DNA of 38,567 nt from Chara braunii (Eukaryota; Streptophyta; Charophyceae; Charales; Characeae), in NCBI GenBank assembly GCA_003427395.1, contig BFEA01000363.1, forward strand, positions 394,501 through 433,067. The letters are read 5' to 3'. A model generated the notes under the pieces. It had not been told where the DNA came from and did no database searches. It saw nothing but the letters and a program-made list of their open reading frames with translations. Of the stretch, positions 20,249 to 31,659 are shown one piece after another. Position numbers and translations under genes: made by a program. The stretch's first letter is position 1. Each line of letters starts with the position of its first letter.

Positions 20249-20356
20249 CATATTTCCATGTTGTAGCGGAAGATTCACTCTCGTTTTGCATGGCTCCACT
20301 ACTCGCGAAATGTGCGAAATGAGAGTGAATCTTCCTGTAGAACATGGAAAGATACA
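20249..20356. repeat. Second hairpin of the same family, about 108 bp
   Basis: TATTTCCATGTTGTAG and GGAAGATTCACTCTC pair with GAGAGTGAATCTTCC and CATGGAAAGATAC. It is the same orientation type as the previous hairpin, about 310 bp away, with (C/T)-rich and unrelated sequence between. It could be a MITE or give rise to small RNAs. Confidence 0.8.
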
Positions 20357-20449
20357 GCGCCCTTGATTTGTGTCTTTTGTGCATGTCAAGAATAGTGGCC
20401 CTAAAGATATGTGAGCTGAGAGAAAAATATATGGGTGCGCTAACTGGTG

Positions 20450-21560
20450 CCAAGGACCGGCGCGGCGTGGCCCGCCCACACTCCTTGGCCTACGGCAGCT
20501 ATGGCAGATCGGCATCCTCGAGGGTGCCCTCTGTCAATGCTATCTGGAGTTCTAGCCTGCGTGCCAGTGGTTCCGCTGATGTGACGTGTGCAAGGCGGAG
20601 GTACGTGGGCGGATAGCACGTCGGTGCACATACGATTGTGGCGAAGGGCGGGGGCGGGGGCGGACAAATAACATAGGGAGGTATCGGTTGGGACCTTTTT
20701 GAATTTTGGTGCGCGCGTGCCTAAGCTCCGACTTCTTCGCGCGCCTCGCACCCCCGTTTCTTGCTTTGCATCCCGGCGCCATCTTCCTTTCTTGCTGCGC
20801 GCTCCCTTCCATGCTGGACTCTTCGTCTCCCCGCACGCAAAGCTCGATCGTCACCCCGTCTTCCTCGACGAGTGATTGGCCGCGTAGTTGGGATGCTCGG
20901 ATCGATGTGGAGAGCGGGAAAACGCGCACCACTTGAACGAACACCCCAATCACGTACGGCCATTTCGACTCTGCGAAGTCGAACCCTCTGACTCCCCACC
21001 TTTCTTTTGTCCTGCTCATCTGCACCCTGCGTTGCCCGCACCTCGCGCTGACAACCCGCCGCCTCCCGCGCGATAAATTCGCGCAACCCTCTCCTCTCTA
21101 TCTTTTTGATCTCGGCTGCAATGTTGTGCGAGCTATGCGCGAAAGTCCACAGCGCCGAACAGGCTCGACGAGCCCAAGGACGGGCGGAGTGACGACCTNG
21201 GGTGGGCCCGCGGTAGACTCGGGGCGAAGCAGTCGGAGGGACTGAGCAGCGGTGGAGATGGGACGCTGACCGTGGCAGGGCCTTGTGGCTATGGTGGTCG
21301 GTGATCTTGGGAAGTTTTGAAGGCTGCGCCTGGGGGCGGCAGTCAGTTGGGAATTTTTGTATGCAAGAAGGACTCGCTTTTATCTCCATTGCTGCNTTAT
21401 CTACNCATGATGTGTGTGGAGGCCCCGAGTGATGGGAGCTTGTCGTGCACATGAGTGATGTCGAAAGTCTATGGATGGTAGGATGTCCTGTCAATGGTTG
21501 TTGACTGCATGCATGTATGCGTGTACGTACGTATCCGGGCGGGGACGGGGGAATTGAACT
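20450..21560. other. No gene recognised; candidate upstream or 5' LTR sequence
   Basis: GC-rich sequence up to the assembly gap. Long open frames across it contain unresolved bases and no known domain. It may include part of the 5' LTR of the gypsy element, but the 3' LTR is not in the window, so the LTR cannot be delimited. Confidence 0.3.
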
Positions 21561-21702
21561 NNNNNNNNNNNNNNNNNNNNNNNNNNNNNNNNNNNNNNNN
21601 NNNNNNNNNNNNNNNNNNNNNNNNNNNNNNNNNNNNNNNNNNNNNNNNNNNNNNNNNNNNNNNNNNNNNNNNNNNNNNNNNNNNNNNNNNNNNNNNNNNN
21701 NN
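21561..21702. other. Assembly gap (142 N)
   Basis: A run of 142 N, preceded by GGGGGAATTGAACT. Single Ns lie nearby at 21,200, 21,396, 21,405, 21,834 and 21,841. Confidence 1.
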
Positions 21703-21935
21703 CGGCCCTTTCCTGCGCACATGCGCAGTCCTGGTGTAAATCCTTTCTCTCTCTCTCTGCCCTTCTTTTGAATTGGTAGCCGTCGTTGTTGGAGCTTCTC
21801 GTCCCCGCACCAGTGATGTCAACCGCCTGCGTCNGCGCGCNCGGTCGACGCCCCCGCAAGGGGAAAAAAACTTGGAATTCGCCATCATTTCCCGACGCAC
21901 TAACCTTGAGAGAGAAGGGTTGCACCGAGTGTTGT

Positions 21936-22613
21936 ATGGAGATGGTGTTGGTTCGGATGACCGGGAGCGCGGGGTCTGGCCCGTGTCCATCACTCACCTC
22001 CGATCGCCTCAGCTCGCTACCGGCCTTCCCCCTCGAAGATGACGACAGCGTCTACTGCGAAGCGGATGTACGGCGCGCTCTGAGACAAATGGAGCAAGTG
22101 TGTTGGCGAGACCCACCTCGGGCGTGTAATATAAGGGGAAACGGGTTTGTCCTGATTGATCGTTTTGATTCCCCGACCTTGATATTGCCCTATACTAACT
22201 TGACGGTGTTGCCGTGGTCGGTCGCTCACGCTGCGTGGCGATCGCAGTTCGACTGTCGCTGGTGTCGCCAGGGAGACTCGTGCTCCTGGCGACGGCTGGT
22301 TTTGGGATACGAGGGAGCGTCACGCTTCCCCGAACTCTCCCGCAACGCGGGCGCGCTGCCCGCGCAATTTCGAACTTGGGTACCCGCGGGCTCTCCCACT
22401 GTTTTGCCCTCTCGGGAAATTCTGCGAGGACTTTATGAGTCCGACGCCGAGGCCTTAAGGCCTCGAACCCACCACCTATACATCAAACTCATGTCGGCCA
22501 GGTTTTTTGCCTTCCGCCGCCATGACCCTCTCCCCCTGATGCCTTTTTCCGTTTTGATTCACGACGGCAGTTCGTCTTTGCGGAACCATTCTAATTTCAT
22601 CGCTCCAAGGTGA
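21936..22613 (+). CDS. Hypothetical protein of 225 residues, upstream of the gypsy PBS
   Basis: Open from an ATG at 21,936 to a TGA at 22,611, with no N inside. The frame is open further upstream to 21,786, but that part contains N. It is Arg-rich and has a CRWCRQGDSC cluster about half-way along. I do not recognise a family. It lies about 180 bp before the primer-binding site, so it may sit inside the 5' LTR of the retrotransposon, which would be unusual. It could equally be a chance frame in GC-rich DNA. Unlike gag-pol just downstream it has no internal stop. Start choice is uncertain because ATGs at 21,942 and 21,957 are in the same frame. Confidence 0.35.
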   Translation: MEMVLVRMTGSAGSGPCPSLTSDRLSSLPAFPLEDDDSVYCEADVRRALRQMEQVCWRDPPRACNIRGNGFVLIDRFDSPTLILPYTNLTVLPWSVAHAAWRSQFDCRWCRQGDSCSWRRLVLGYEGASRFPELSRNAGALPAQFRTWVPAGSPTVLPSREILRGLYESDAEALRPRTHHLYIKLMSARFFAFRRHDPLPLMPFSVLIHDGSSSLRNHSNFIAPR

Positions 22614-22790
22614 CCCGACCTGTACAGGACTCCGCAGCGACAGTTCGACTCCGGGATAATCTCTGGCTTAAAACGAGAGCCTCCCGTTTTGACCGGGAGA
22701 CTCAACCCCCACGGCCAAAAATCCTCGGCCACGCCCCTCCTAGGACTCTGATCGGGGACCCCGTACGGGAAGCCGCGAGGGGCGTGAGGT

Positions 22791-22802
22791 TGGTATCAGA
22801 GC
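22791..22802 (+). promoter_or_regulatory. Primer-binding site for reverse transcription (initiator tRNA-Met type)
   Basis: TGGTATCAGAGC is the start of the sequence complementary to the 3' end of plant initiator tRNA-Met, the usual primer of Ty3/gypsy and Ty1/copia elements in plants. It marks the 3' boundary of the 5' LTR just upstream. The LTR end itself does not show a clear CA. Gag begins 178 bp downstream. Confidence 0.8.
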
Positions 22803-22979
22803 TGATTCGTTTCGGCTCCGAGGTTGTCCTAGGACGACTATCTTATTTTGAGATTCCTTTTTGATCTTTATTTCCTTAAACTTTCTCTTATTTTGAGTAG
22901 GCTGGCTCCTTGTCGGCGTCGGTCCGCGAATACCAATCAGAACCGAGCGAGAGGTCGGGCTCGAGGTGTGTCTCCCGTG

Positions 22980-23886
22980 ATGGTAAAACCCGGAAACGGG
23001 GGAGGAAACGGCGGCGATAACCACGCGGCGATGGTGGATCATACCTTGTATTTTGTGCCTCCTCCCTCCGAAGTTCCCATTTTCTTTGAGGATGAAACTG
23101 ATCCTCACACCTGGCTCGCCGCCTTGAGGGCTCAGGGCTGGTCGGACCAGCTGCTCCGGAAACGAATTCCCTGAAGGTTAGCTGGAACCGCTTTTGCGTG
23201 GTATGGACAGAACCCCTTCACTAGCTGGCTAAACTTCCAGAGGAAATTTCTCGACCATTTCGATCACATAGCACCGGGACAGTGTCTTCGTTTGATAAAG
23301 GAATATACGCAGCAACCTCGGGAGACCCTAGCTAGATACGCGGAACGTTTTACCTACCCAGCCGACCGCTCCTGGGTGGACGAGAAGATGGTACGGACTG
23401 ACTTCGTCAGAGGATTGTCATACTCTCGCCTGCGGAAAAAGATCTGCAAGAAATGCAACCCTATAGAACTTACCCTGACGGAGCTAATTCAGTACGCCAT
23501 TAAGTACGGAAAAGAAAATTACGACGTGGGCCTGGACTCAGAATCCGACGAAGACGATCCTTCAGGTGTCCGATGCCATAGCTACTCCGCTACGGCACGG
23601 ATGTTCGAGGATCGCTTCGGGTTAGGTCCAACAAAAAAGGGCTCGGATCGGAAAGGCTCTTCCTACGCTTCGACCTCCCGTCGCGCTAATCAAGCTCAAG
23701 GAGGCCGGGACGAGGAAGAAATATCCATGAAAGAGGTCGCGGCCCAATTAGTTACAGTAGTGACCCCGTTGACGGAGTTTGTTCAAGGACTGCAGCGACA
23801 ACGCATAGCCGCCGCACAACGGCAACAAGCGGCTATGGCCGCCGGGTCCCCTATGATAAGACCGGTCGTGGCCGGGGCTGCCCCGC
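22980..23886 (+). pseudogene. gag: Ty3/gypsy Gag, N-terminal part with capsid domain, interrupted
   Basis: The structural protein of the retrotransposon particle. ATG at 22,980 is the first in this frame after the PBS. The capsid (Retrotrans_gag) region shows DPHTWLAALRAQGW, then AFAWYGQ, then NFQRKFLDHF and QQPRETLARYAERF, the typical order. An in-frame TGA (23,172-23,174) breaks it, and the reading frame is then open to the insertion point. Past the capsid come an acidic DSESDEDD patch and Gln/Ala-rich sequence. At 23,886 it is cut by the large element (copy 2). The remaining part resumes at 31,664 in register. The artificial continuation into the insert (to 23,918) is not real protein. Confidence 0.88.
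23883..23886. repeat. Target-site duplication, left side (CCGC)
   Basis: CCGC precedes TGTCGGGCGC and is repeated at 31,660-31,663. Deleting the insert plus one copy restores the gag reading frame, which confirms the 4-bp length. Confidence 0.9.
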
Positions 23887-25617
23887 TGTCGGGCGCATCG
23901 GTCCGGCACCGCACGTAGCAGCGCGGGACCCTCTCGGCCGCGTCACGCAGGAGTTGGACCAACCTCGACACGAATGCGCAAATGGAGCTTCCTTAGGCCG
24001 CTCCGGCCGAGTGCGCCAGCCATACCTCTCGCGAGCCCCTACGACAGGATAGGGCCTACGCGAGGCACAACTTACCTCCACCTTACGGGAGCTGTCACCT
24101 CCCATCGGTGGGCGTATCTCCGCCGAGCTACCAGTCTACAGTACGAAAGCTACTCGGTTGCAATCGCAGAGGTGGACCAGCCGAGGGCGTTTCTCGTTCG
24201 CTGTAGCGTAGGGGGTACGCGTGGTAATACGCCTATCGGACCCGCACACGAGCCGACATCTTGGGGGGTTGATGTCCCAAGCGCGGCTCGTCGTCGATCG
24301 ACTAGGATGCATCCCACACACCACGCACACACCACTTTACGAACACAAAAACAAAACACACACACACACATGAAACGACACAACACGAACAAACGCGACA
24401 ACGCTCCTAGCCCCTCGGTAGCCAACCCATAACTTTCCGACGCGGAAATCGGATAGGCGTCGCGCGCGAGACTTAGTATAAAACTGGGCGGACGCAGGGC
24501 TAACGCATATCCACTCGCAATGCAAGCGTACGCAAGCGGTCGCAATGATGGCGTACTATGTAGTACCCATGCTCACGCGGTCCTCGTTAATCTCGAGGGT
24601 CGCATTCGACACTCAAGTGTCGGCTGACATGCGCCTTGAGGGTTAATCTCTCGACGCTGGACAACCGCTATGCGCGGTTGAAGACCACACACCCTCTTCT
24701 GCACCTTATGCAGAGCGGGTGGTGCACAGGTCCACACCTGTGGTGGCAGTCGCTTCTTACTGCCCTGGAGATGAGTCTCACTCCGGGCCTGGGCGAAAAT
24801 CAAGGGGTTTGACTTTGACGGCTGCCACGGACTACAACGTCCAACCATACAAACTCTAAAAAGCAAGGGTAAAAAGAGAACCCCCCTTCCTTCTCGAGAC
24901 CAGTTAACCCTTATTCACACTCACAGTAGGCCTCTCAAATACTCAGGGCACTTATAAATACGTAAGGGTTAATTATATTCGACGATCACTCCTCACAGTC
25001 ACAGTGGGGCTCCTTTCAACCATATATGTATGAAATCGCAGACAATCACATCCAGAGTCCGAACCACAACCATACCTGCAATCACATCAAAGATTCAATC
25101 AGAAGTCCACGCACTACACGGGGTCAACTTCAACCATTCCTCGCACTCATACCCCTCGCTTTAGCCATACAAGCCTCACTCGTGCAACTCTTAAATAAAT
25201 ACTCAGTACTTTTGTTGGATGACCATTCAATAAAGTCCGGGTAAAAACACAACAAAATAATTCAAATCTCAAGGCTAAAGCCTTTAGGTTGAGTGGCAGG
25301 AGTAAAATGGAGTTGAATCGTAAACCGACGAATCGGCAACCGACCTGTTATCAGTGATAACAGAAGATGATCCTCGTAGGATTAAGGTGAAACTAGTCCA
25401 GGTCCTGAATCGAATGTCCAAGAAAGGCCTGTACCATAAGACAGGTCAATGCCGAAGCTAAATCATCAGCATATGTGGGATGAACCTCCATAGTACATTC
25501 TCACTCAAAGTTACCTGCCAACTAAGTCTAAGCCTACCTCTAAGCCAGTGTCCAAAGCAAAGGTAAACTAATGGGAGAATCTCCCCGATTCAGGGTGGAT
25601 CGCCAGAATCGCCACCT

Positions 25618-25930
25618 GTCAAAATATAATCTAACTCCTCTAAATTAAGAAAATTTCGGCAGCGCTTCCCGTAGGAAAAGTGTCTTTTCATAATTTATAT
25701 CTGCCCAAATATGATAACAGAAATAGTCTTTGACTTTCTAAAGTCCAATTTTGTCTAACTCCCTGAATTAGCAAAAATTTGGGCAACACTCCCTTTAGGA
25801 AATGAGACTTTCTAGATTTTTACTAAGTCACATATAAACTTTAGACAAGTTGCACTTTGACAAGTTAAAATTTGACTAACTCCCTGAATTTGTAGAAATT
25901 TCGTCAGCGCTTCCCGTAGTGAAAGTAGCT
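25618..25930. repeat. Three tandem units of about 121 bp, copy 2
   Basis: Blocks reading GCAGCGCTTCCCGTAG or GCAACACTCCCTTTAG recur about every 120 bases. They are the reverse complement of the copy 1 tandem at 15,592-15,900. Confidence 0.65.
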
Positions 25931-26239
25931 TATCAAAATTTATATAAAGCCAAGTATAATAAAAGATCCAAAAAAATGCGAGAATCGATCTAAGTAAAAA
26001 AAACTTATCTCAGAAAATGCAGAAATCGAAACTAACTCCTATCGCTTTAGCACGTGGCGAGCCTCTAAAGCAACTACCTGTCAAACTGAAACTCAGACCA
26101 AGTAGTAGCCTCACTTAGTCACATGCAGGCCAAACCACAAGGGTAAGTACTCTCACCATCCCCAAGCCAACTTGGCAGACAATAGTTCGTAATCTCTTGA
26201 TGCTTTATTCACTTATACCCAGCTTTCATAGGGCATAAA

Positions 26240-27068
26240 GTTAAGTCGTCCAATCTTATGGAACCTGCCTGACTCAACCATTGAGTATACACGAACAGGT
26301 TGCACAACTACTTCTCTCTTGCTTTTGGGCATATGACTAAGTCGTTCATCTTAGAACAAGGCTCAGCCGCCCCGAACTGTTTAATATCCAAAATATATAT
26401 ACCTCTCTGAGCTTGGTGTTCAAAAGTTGGGCATAGGACTGAGTCGTTCATCTTAGAACAAGGCCCAGCCTGCCGAGGGTTACCTTCAATTATACTCTTA
26501 GTTATACTCTCTTCATTTCATGATAAGCTATAGCGAGGCCGTCCAATCTTATGGAACCCATGCCTAACTAGCCTGTTCATAGATATAATAGTATAAAATA
26601 TAGCCAAAATTTAACCTTTTGGGTTCCAGCCTGTGCAAGGCATTGGGCCTGACCGTCCAATCTTATGGAACATATCTGGTCCTTTGTCAGGTTCGTTTCT
26701 CTCTGATCCACTGTGTGCGGCATGAGTCCAAGGCCGTCCAATCTTATGGACATGCCCTGCCCTCAGCGAGAATTATCCCCCTCGGAATAAAATAGGAAGG
26801 GGCTTAGCCGTCCAATCTTATGGACTTGCTCAGACCTCCTCGATCAAAAACAGAAGAAACAGAACAAACCCCAGCCAAACATGGCAACCAAACCCTCCAA
26901 TCTTATGGTAGAGGTTTAGCCCCTTAAAAGTCAGCCACAGTCAAACCCTCACAATTCAGAGCAATCAGACCGTCCAATCTTATGGAACTGGTCTGACTCT
27001 CCATGCAATTCAAAAATAAACACAGCGGTCAGGCCGTCCATTCTTATGGAACTGGTCTGACCTCGTAG
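26240..27068 (-). ncRNA. Array of ten stem-loops, copy 2 (reverse complement of 14,466-15,280)
   Basis: CCGTCCAATCTTATGGAAC-type cores occur ten times, at about 26,250, 26,340, 26,440, 26,540, 26,660, 26,740, 26,810, 26,900, 26,975 and 27,040. Paired outer stems match copy 1 unit for unit. The unit near 26,975 is complete (TCAGACC...GGTCTGA) where copy 1 has a deletion. The unit near 27,040 has one loop change and an outer-stem change that leaves most pairs intact. Strand is set by the G-T pairs described for copy 1; no transcript evidence. Confidence 0.6.
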
Positions 27069-29349
27069 GACCCTGCCAACCTCAAGCAAAACCACCTTTC
27101 ACCCACCCTTCCCCCAGATGCAATTCCCCTTATGTTCACAATCTGCCTTCAGGCAATCAGCAAAACTGAAACTGAGATTGCAAAGGCGTTCCTTTACTTA
27201 GTCTGAGTTATGTCCTGAAAGTCAAACCCAAAGTCAAATACAGGGTGCATGCAATACACTCAGTCAGATACCTAGCAAGATGTATAGATAGGGGTTATAG
27301 GTGGGTTTATAAAGGGAAGGCAATAATTACCTTTCAATTCCGTGCCTCCAGAACTCCTCTTGAGTTCCGTCAGGGCTCCCGCAATTGGTGGGCTGACTCC
27401 CCACAGAGTCTTGTCGCAGTCCTACGGGTTGCAATCCCGCCTGGCGCCTTCCTCTCAGAACCAATAGACCAGACTTAGAGTAAAAAGGGCACAAAAAGGT
27501 AGATTTGAGACTCTCAGATCCACGAGAGGTGCCCTCAGACTCGTGGGAGAGGGCCTTGAAACCTGGATGCGCCTGAGGGCCCCGCAATGGTAGCCAATGT
27601 GACTGCTTGGTCAAACCAAAGTCAACTGCCGAACTTAATTGCGACAATTAATCCCCTGACGGTCTCTCAGTTCACAACATTAATCTTCCTTCTCAAGCCC
27701 AATCGCTCCTCTGAGTCCCAACAACTCTCCTTAACCCAATTGTCGCTACACAGCAGCCTATAACAGTCCACAACAGCCATCAGCAATAGGCAGCACCACG
27801 CAGCGATCAACTATCCGCAGTGAGCACAACTNCAGTTGTAGCAGGAACGCAGCCGAAGCAAAACAGTGGGGCGCACGTCAATGGGGCGACAATGTTGAGC
27901 TTACGTTCACTAACAGGGAGAATACCGCAGCGCTGCAACTCGGCAGTGTGGTAGAACCTCAATATGCAACGGGGTGAGCTGGCAGCAGAGATACAGCAGT
28001 AGTGGCCAGCAACATGCCGCCTCCAACAGTGGGCCACAACCCGTGATCGATTAACAGCAACAGCTGCGCATAGTCAAACAGCAGCAGCTGCGCGCAGTCC
28101 GCAACAACAGCCCTCCTTTGTAACCAGCAGCGAGGGCAGGGAAGATGATGGGGTTCCCAGTGGACGCAGCAGCAAGCTCACAGGGTCTGCTGCGGCGCCA
28201 CAGCCAGTAGAGCGGGGCTGCTCGTCACATGACGGCACGAGGAAACGAGTCAACCAGTAAGTGAGCACTCACGCTCTGCAATCCACCAGCAGTCGCTTTG
28301 CTTGACGCTATGGGCGGCACTCTTGACCAGATAGGTAGGCCTGCAGTTATTGCTTCCCCTCCCCGCTACCTCCCTCGTCAGCAAGCATTCAGCAGGGATC
28401 GCCACGACACGCAGAGATCCAGCACGCCTTAAAGGAGGCTACTCCCTCGCTCACAGGTAGGCCTTCGACTTTTACTGCCCGTCTGCACTCAGACCTTTTC
28501 CCACTCGACTCCCTCTTCTTGCATAGGGAGACTGGACCTCCTCCTAGGACGCAACTAACTGTACCACGGCCTCGTCCCTTGCCTGCCCGTACCTGCCAGA
28601 AGTACAGCCAAATTGCGAACCCCCCACCTGACCGTGGAAAGGCCGAACTCGTCTCCTACCACTGACACACGGCAATGCTCCGCTGCCCGACTCCCAGTTC
28701 ACCCCGCAACGCCAGCTCGGCCACGACCACGGACGCCATCAGGGCTACTTCCATCACTAGGATGGGCATCGCAACGGACAATGGTGGTCTCCTACCTCGC
28801 GGTTGGCCTCACGCCACTCGTTACAATGAGGTGTACAAAAATCTGATGAATACGGCCGCAAAGGCGGCTAGATTCATTGCACAACTGACTACTCCCTTTT
28901 TGACACTCTCCGTCGATACCCCTCTCTACTTACCTCGTAGTCTACTAACCCATCACTAAATCCTAACTACAGAAGTCGGGTCGCCCGCCCCAAATCCCAT
29001 ACTATCAAAACCCGTTCTGAAACGGACCAAGTACGTTCACTTCTTCCTTCCCCTAGGCCATTCCGGCGCACTCCCTTCCTTAGTTAACTTGCTTCCTACT
29101 CACCCCCTCCCCAATCTAACCACACATCCGGAATCGCCACGGCCAAGAACCCCGATCTAGAGTCCGCCCCCGCCTAATTCTGTTAAAAATAGAGCTTGCT
29201 ATTTGGTCTTTTCCTTCACCACCTCCAACCCAGTCGCGCGCGCATCTGGCCCCTTTTTTCGTCCAGATTCACTCTCTCCCCTAACTCCAAACCTACTAAC
29301 TCTTATTCCTCTCTAACCATACCATTCAACTCGCCCGGGGCCAAAACCC

Positions 29350-29621
29350 NGGGATAACACCTTCGTTCGTTCGTTTTCATCAAGGAACGAACGAAATCAA
29401 GACTTCCTCCCTTTGTCCTTCTTNACTTCTGCCATAGCCTCACGCACAACTTTTCTCGCTAACCATCTATCTCACTAACTCTTTTNNTAATCTAACTTCA
29501 GATCCGGGGTCGCCCAACTGCAAAACCCCCGGGTCAACTCCTTCCCTACCCGGGACCACCCCCAAATGGCTGCGCTTTCACTTCCCTGCCGCTCTCGAGT
29601 CTGCAGCCCGCCATCGCCCGN
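29350..29621. other. Ambiguous bases (N) homologous to those in copy 1
   Basis: N at 29,350, 29,424, 29,486-29,487 and 29,621, with the same spacings as at 11,657-11,928. A separate N at 27,833 has no partner in copy 1. Confidence 0.95.
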
Positions 29622-31659
29622 GCACTACCTTTGCTACTAACCTCCCCACCTAGTACTCTAACACTAAAACTAACGTCAGATTCACAATCGCCTTATTGGA
29701 AAACCCCCAAATAGTTTCCTCCCCCGCCCGATTTCATCAAAAAACGGGCGGGTTCTACCATTTCCTCCCCGCCATCTTCCTTCTCCATCGTCGCTCCGCC
29801 ATCCCAATTCCTGCAGGTACCCGGCCCAACTTCACGTCTGCATTCACTCCCCGTTTTCCTGCCCTCTCCACCTCAGCGCTCGTTGCTTCCACTGTCACCT
29901 GCCTCATCCCTCGACAGTCCGCCCGTCGTTTGCCACCCCCGCTACTAAGTGCACCTGGCGTGGTGCATCGTCCAGGTTCGTCTTCTAGTCCCTGCGCCCG
30001 CTGCTGTAGATCAGCCCATCGTTGCTCTGCGCGCTGCTCGCCACCTACCTCTTCCCTGATTGTCGGCGGCTCTACCTCCTATCACCCGCTGTCTCACGGC
30101 TGGCCCTGCACTGCCTTGCTCTCTCTGCTAGCGCGCATGCACCCGGCACCCCTCCTTTCCTACAGTCGCGGGGCATAGCACGCACTCCCCCGCCTATACT
30201 GCCGTAGCACCCTCACCCCCGGCATGCACCTGACCCCAGGCTCCGCCCCGACTCACTCGCTCCTTTCTGGCCCCGCTGCCCTACCGCTATCACGCTCTTG
30301 CTCCGCCTGTTGTAGCGCAATGCTGCTTAGCTGGCCCCGCAGCTTTGGCTTTTTCGCGTTTTAACTGTGTCATCCGTGCGCAGGCGCAATGCGAATCTTC
30401 TCTGTATCGTTCCAATTTTAACGGATGTCCCGAAGGACCCTACCGGGGTAATGCCCCGCGGCTCCCCCAAAGGCCAAGCGGCCTCAGCCTCTCCCTACTC
30501 CCTTCCGCTTCTCCTCTCCGCGCAAGTACCCGGCCCGGATCCGTACCGGGTCCGCCCCTATACCTGGGCCCCTACGGTTAGGCTGCACGACAGTGCTATA
30601 GCCGCCCCTGTCGTAATACCCCCGACTGCCTGGTACTGCCCAACTGGACCTACGCCCGTCGCTCACCATTAGAGGCATGAGCGCAAGCGTGACAGCCGCG
30701 TGGTCCCCCGTAGTACCATAAGGGGGTAAGTCTGGGGCAGTAACGAGGACAACTTGTGATCGCTCAACGGGCAATCCCGCGAACACAACACATCCCATGT
30801 GACCCTGCTGCCAGCCCGACATCGTGTCCTAAACGGGACGCGAGTGGAGCAAAAATAGACAGTAGAAAAAAGGATAAGAGTAATAAAAATAAAACGGGGA
30901 AGTTAACGGGGAGCCCTTCGGATCGGCTCCCTCCCTTCGTCGTGCCAGTAAACAAAAACGGAGGGGGATAGCCCAGTCGCGCCCTCGATCCCTCGGTCTT
31001 CTCCACACCGCTCCGTTGTAGCTGCTGCGCTCACGCCCGCTGGCCTCGACCCCTGAACCTTCGTAGCCGCAACCCGACACCGTAACCTATAGGGCTAAGC
31101 CCAAGCCTGAGACAAATATCCGCGGAGTGCCATATAAGGTGGCGCGGCACTGTGCTCAAGGCCAGGGAAATTAGCCTGAGCCTCACCTCAGCCTACAACC
31201 GTGCGCGCGGCCGCCTTGTGTCTGCGCCGACTTACCAAGCTGTATCACGGCCGCCACTCGCGCCACTCCGTGTGCCAAGACCCTACCGCAGTCACACTGT
31301 CGCCTTTACCGCCGCCATCGAAGTCGTCCTCCGTACGTACGCGTAACTCAAATCAATCGTACCGACCAGAGAAAAATATCCTTAAATCGTGCTTAATAAA
31401 AAATAAATAAATATTAATAACATCATTAACCAAAACGACCGATGTCCGCGCCGACTTTATGATCAACAATAGAAAAGAAATCACGCGCGCCTTAAACCTG
31501 CGCGCCCACGCACTCTTTACTTTAGTCAACCATCCGACGATCGTAACCACACAGACGCAGCCGCGCCTCACGCAAAATGCTTTTTTTTTAAACCAAAGCT
31601 ATTTTCTGTCATTTGCAAAAACCAGGGCGGATACCCTTGTAAGGGTATTCGCGCCGACA

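Larger units (their letters stand above)
23887..31659 (+). mobile_element. Large element without recognisable genes, copy 2 (7,773 bp), inserted in gag
   Basis: It starts TGTCGGGCGC and ends GCGCCGACA, flanked by CCGC. It is collinear with the reverse complement of copy 1 over its length, with scattered substitutions, a deletion of about 290 bp near 28,200-28,230 and an extra segment of about 60 bp near 27,300-27,360. No protein domain was recognised on either strand. Near its right end it has CATATAAGG (about 31,131), then AATAAA-type sequence (about 31,390-31,412), then about 250 bp to the end. This arrangement resembles the U3-R-U5 order of an LTR. TG...CA ends and a 4-bp duplication fit either a giant solo LTR or a DNA transposon with TGT-type ends such as Ginger. 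I cannot decide between these from two copies. Confidence 0.9.

Noticed and set aside
20721-21722. 333-residue minus-strand ORF
   Set aside because: It runs through the 142-base N gap and further Ns, so its length is an artefact.
29696-30178. 160-residue ORF in copy 2
   Set aside because: The matching region in copy 1 (11,100-11,582, opposite strand) is broken into shorter frames. Composition is C/T-rich, so it is probably non-coding.
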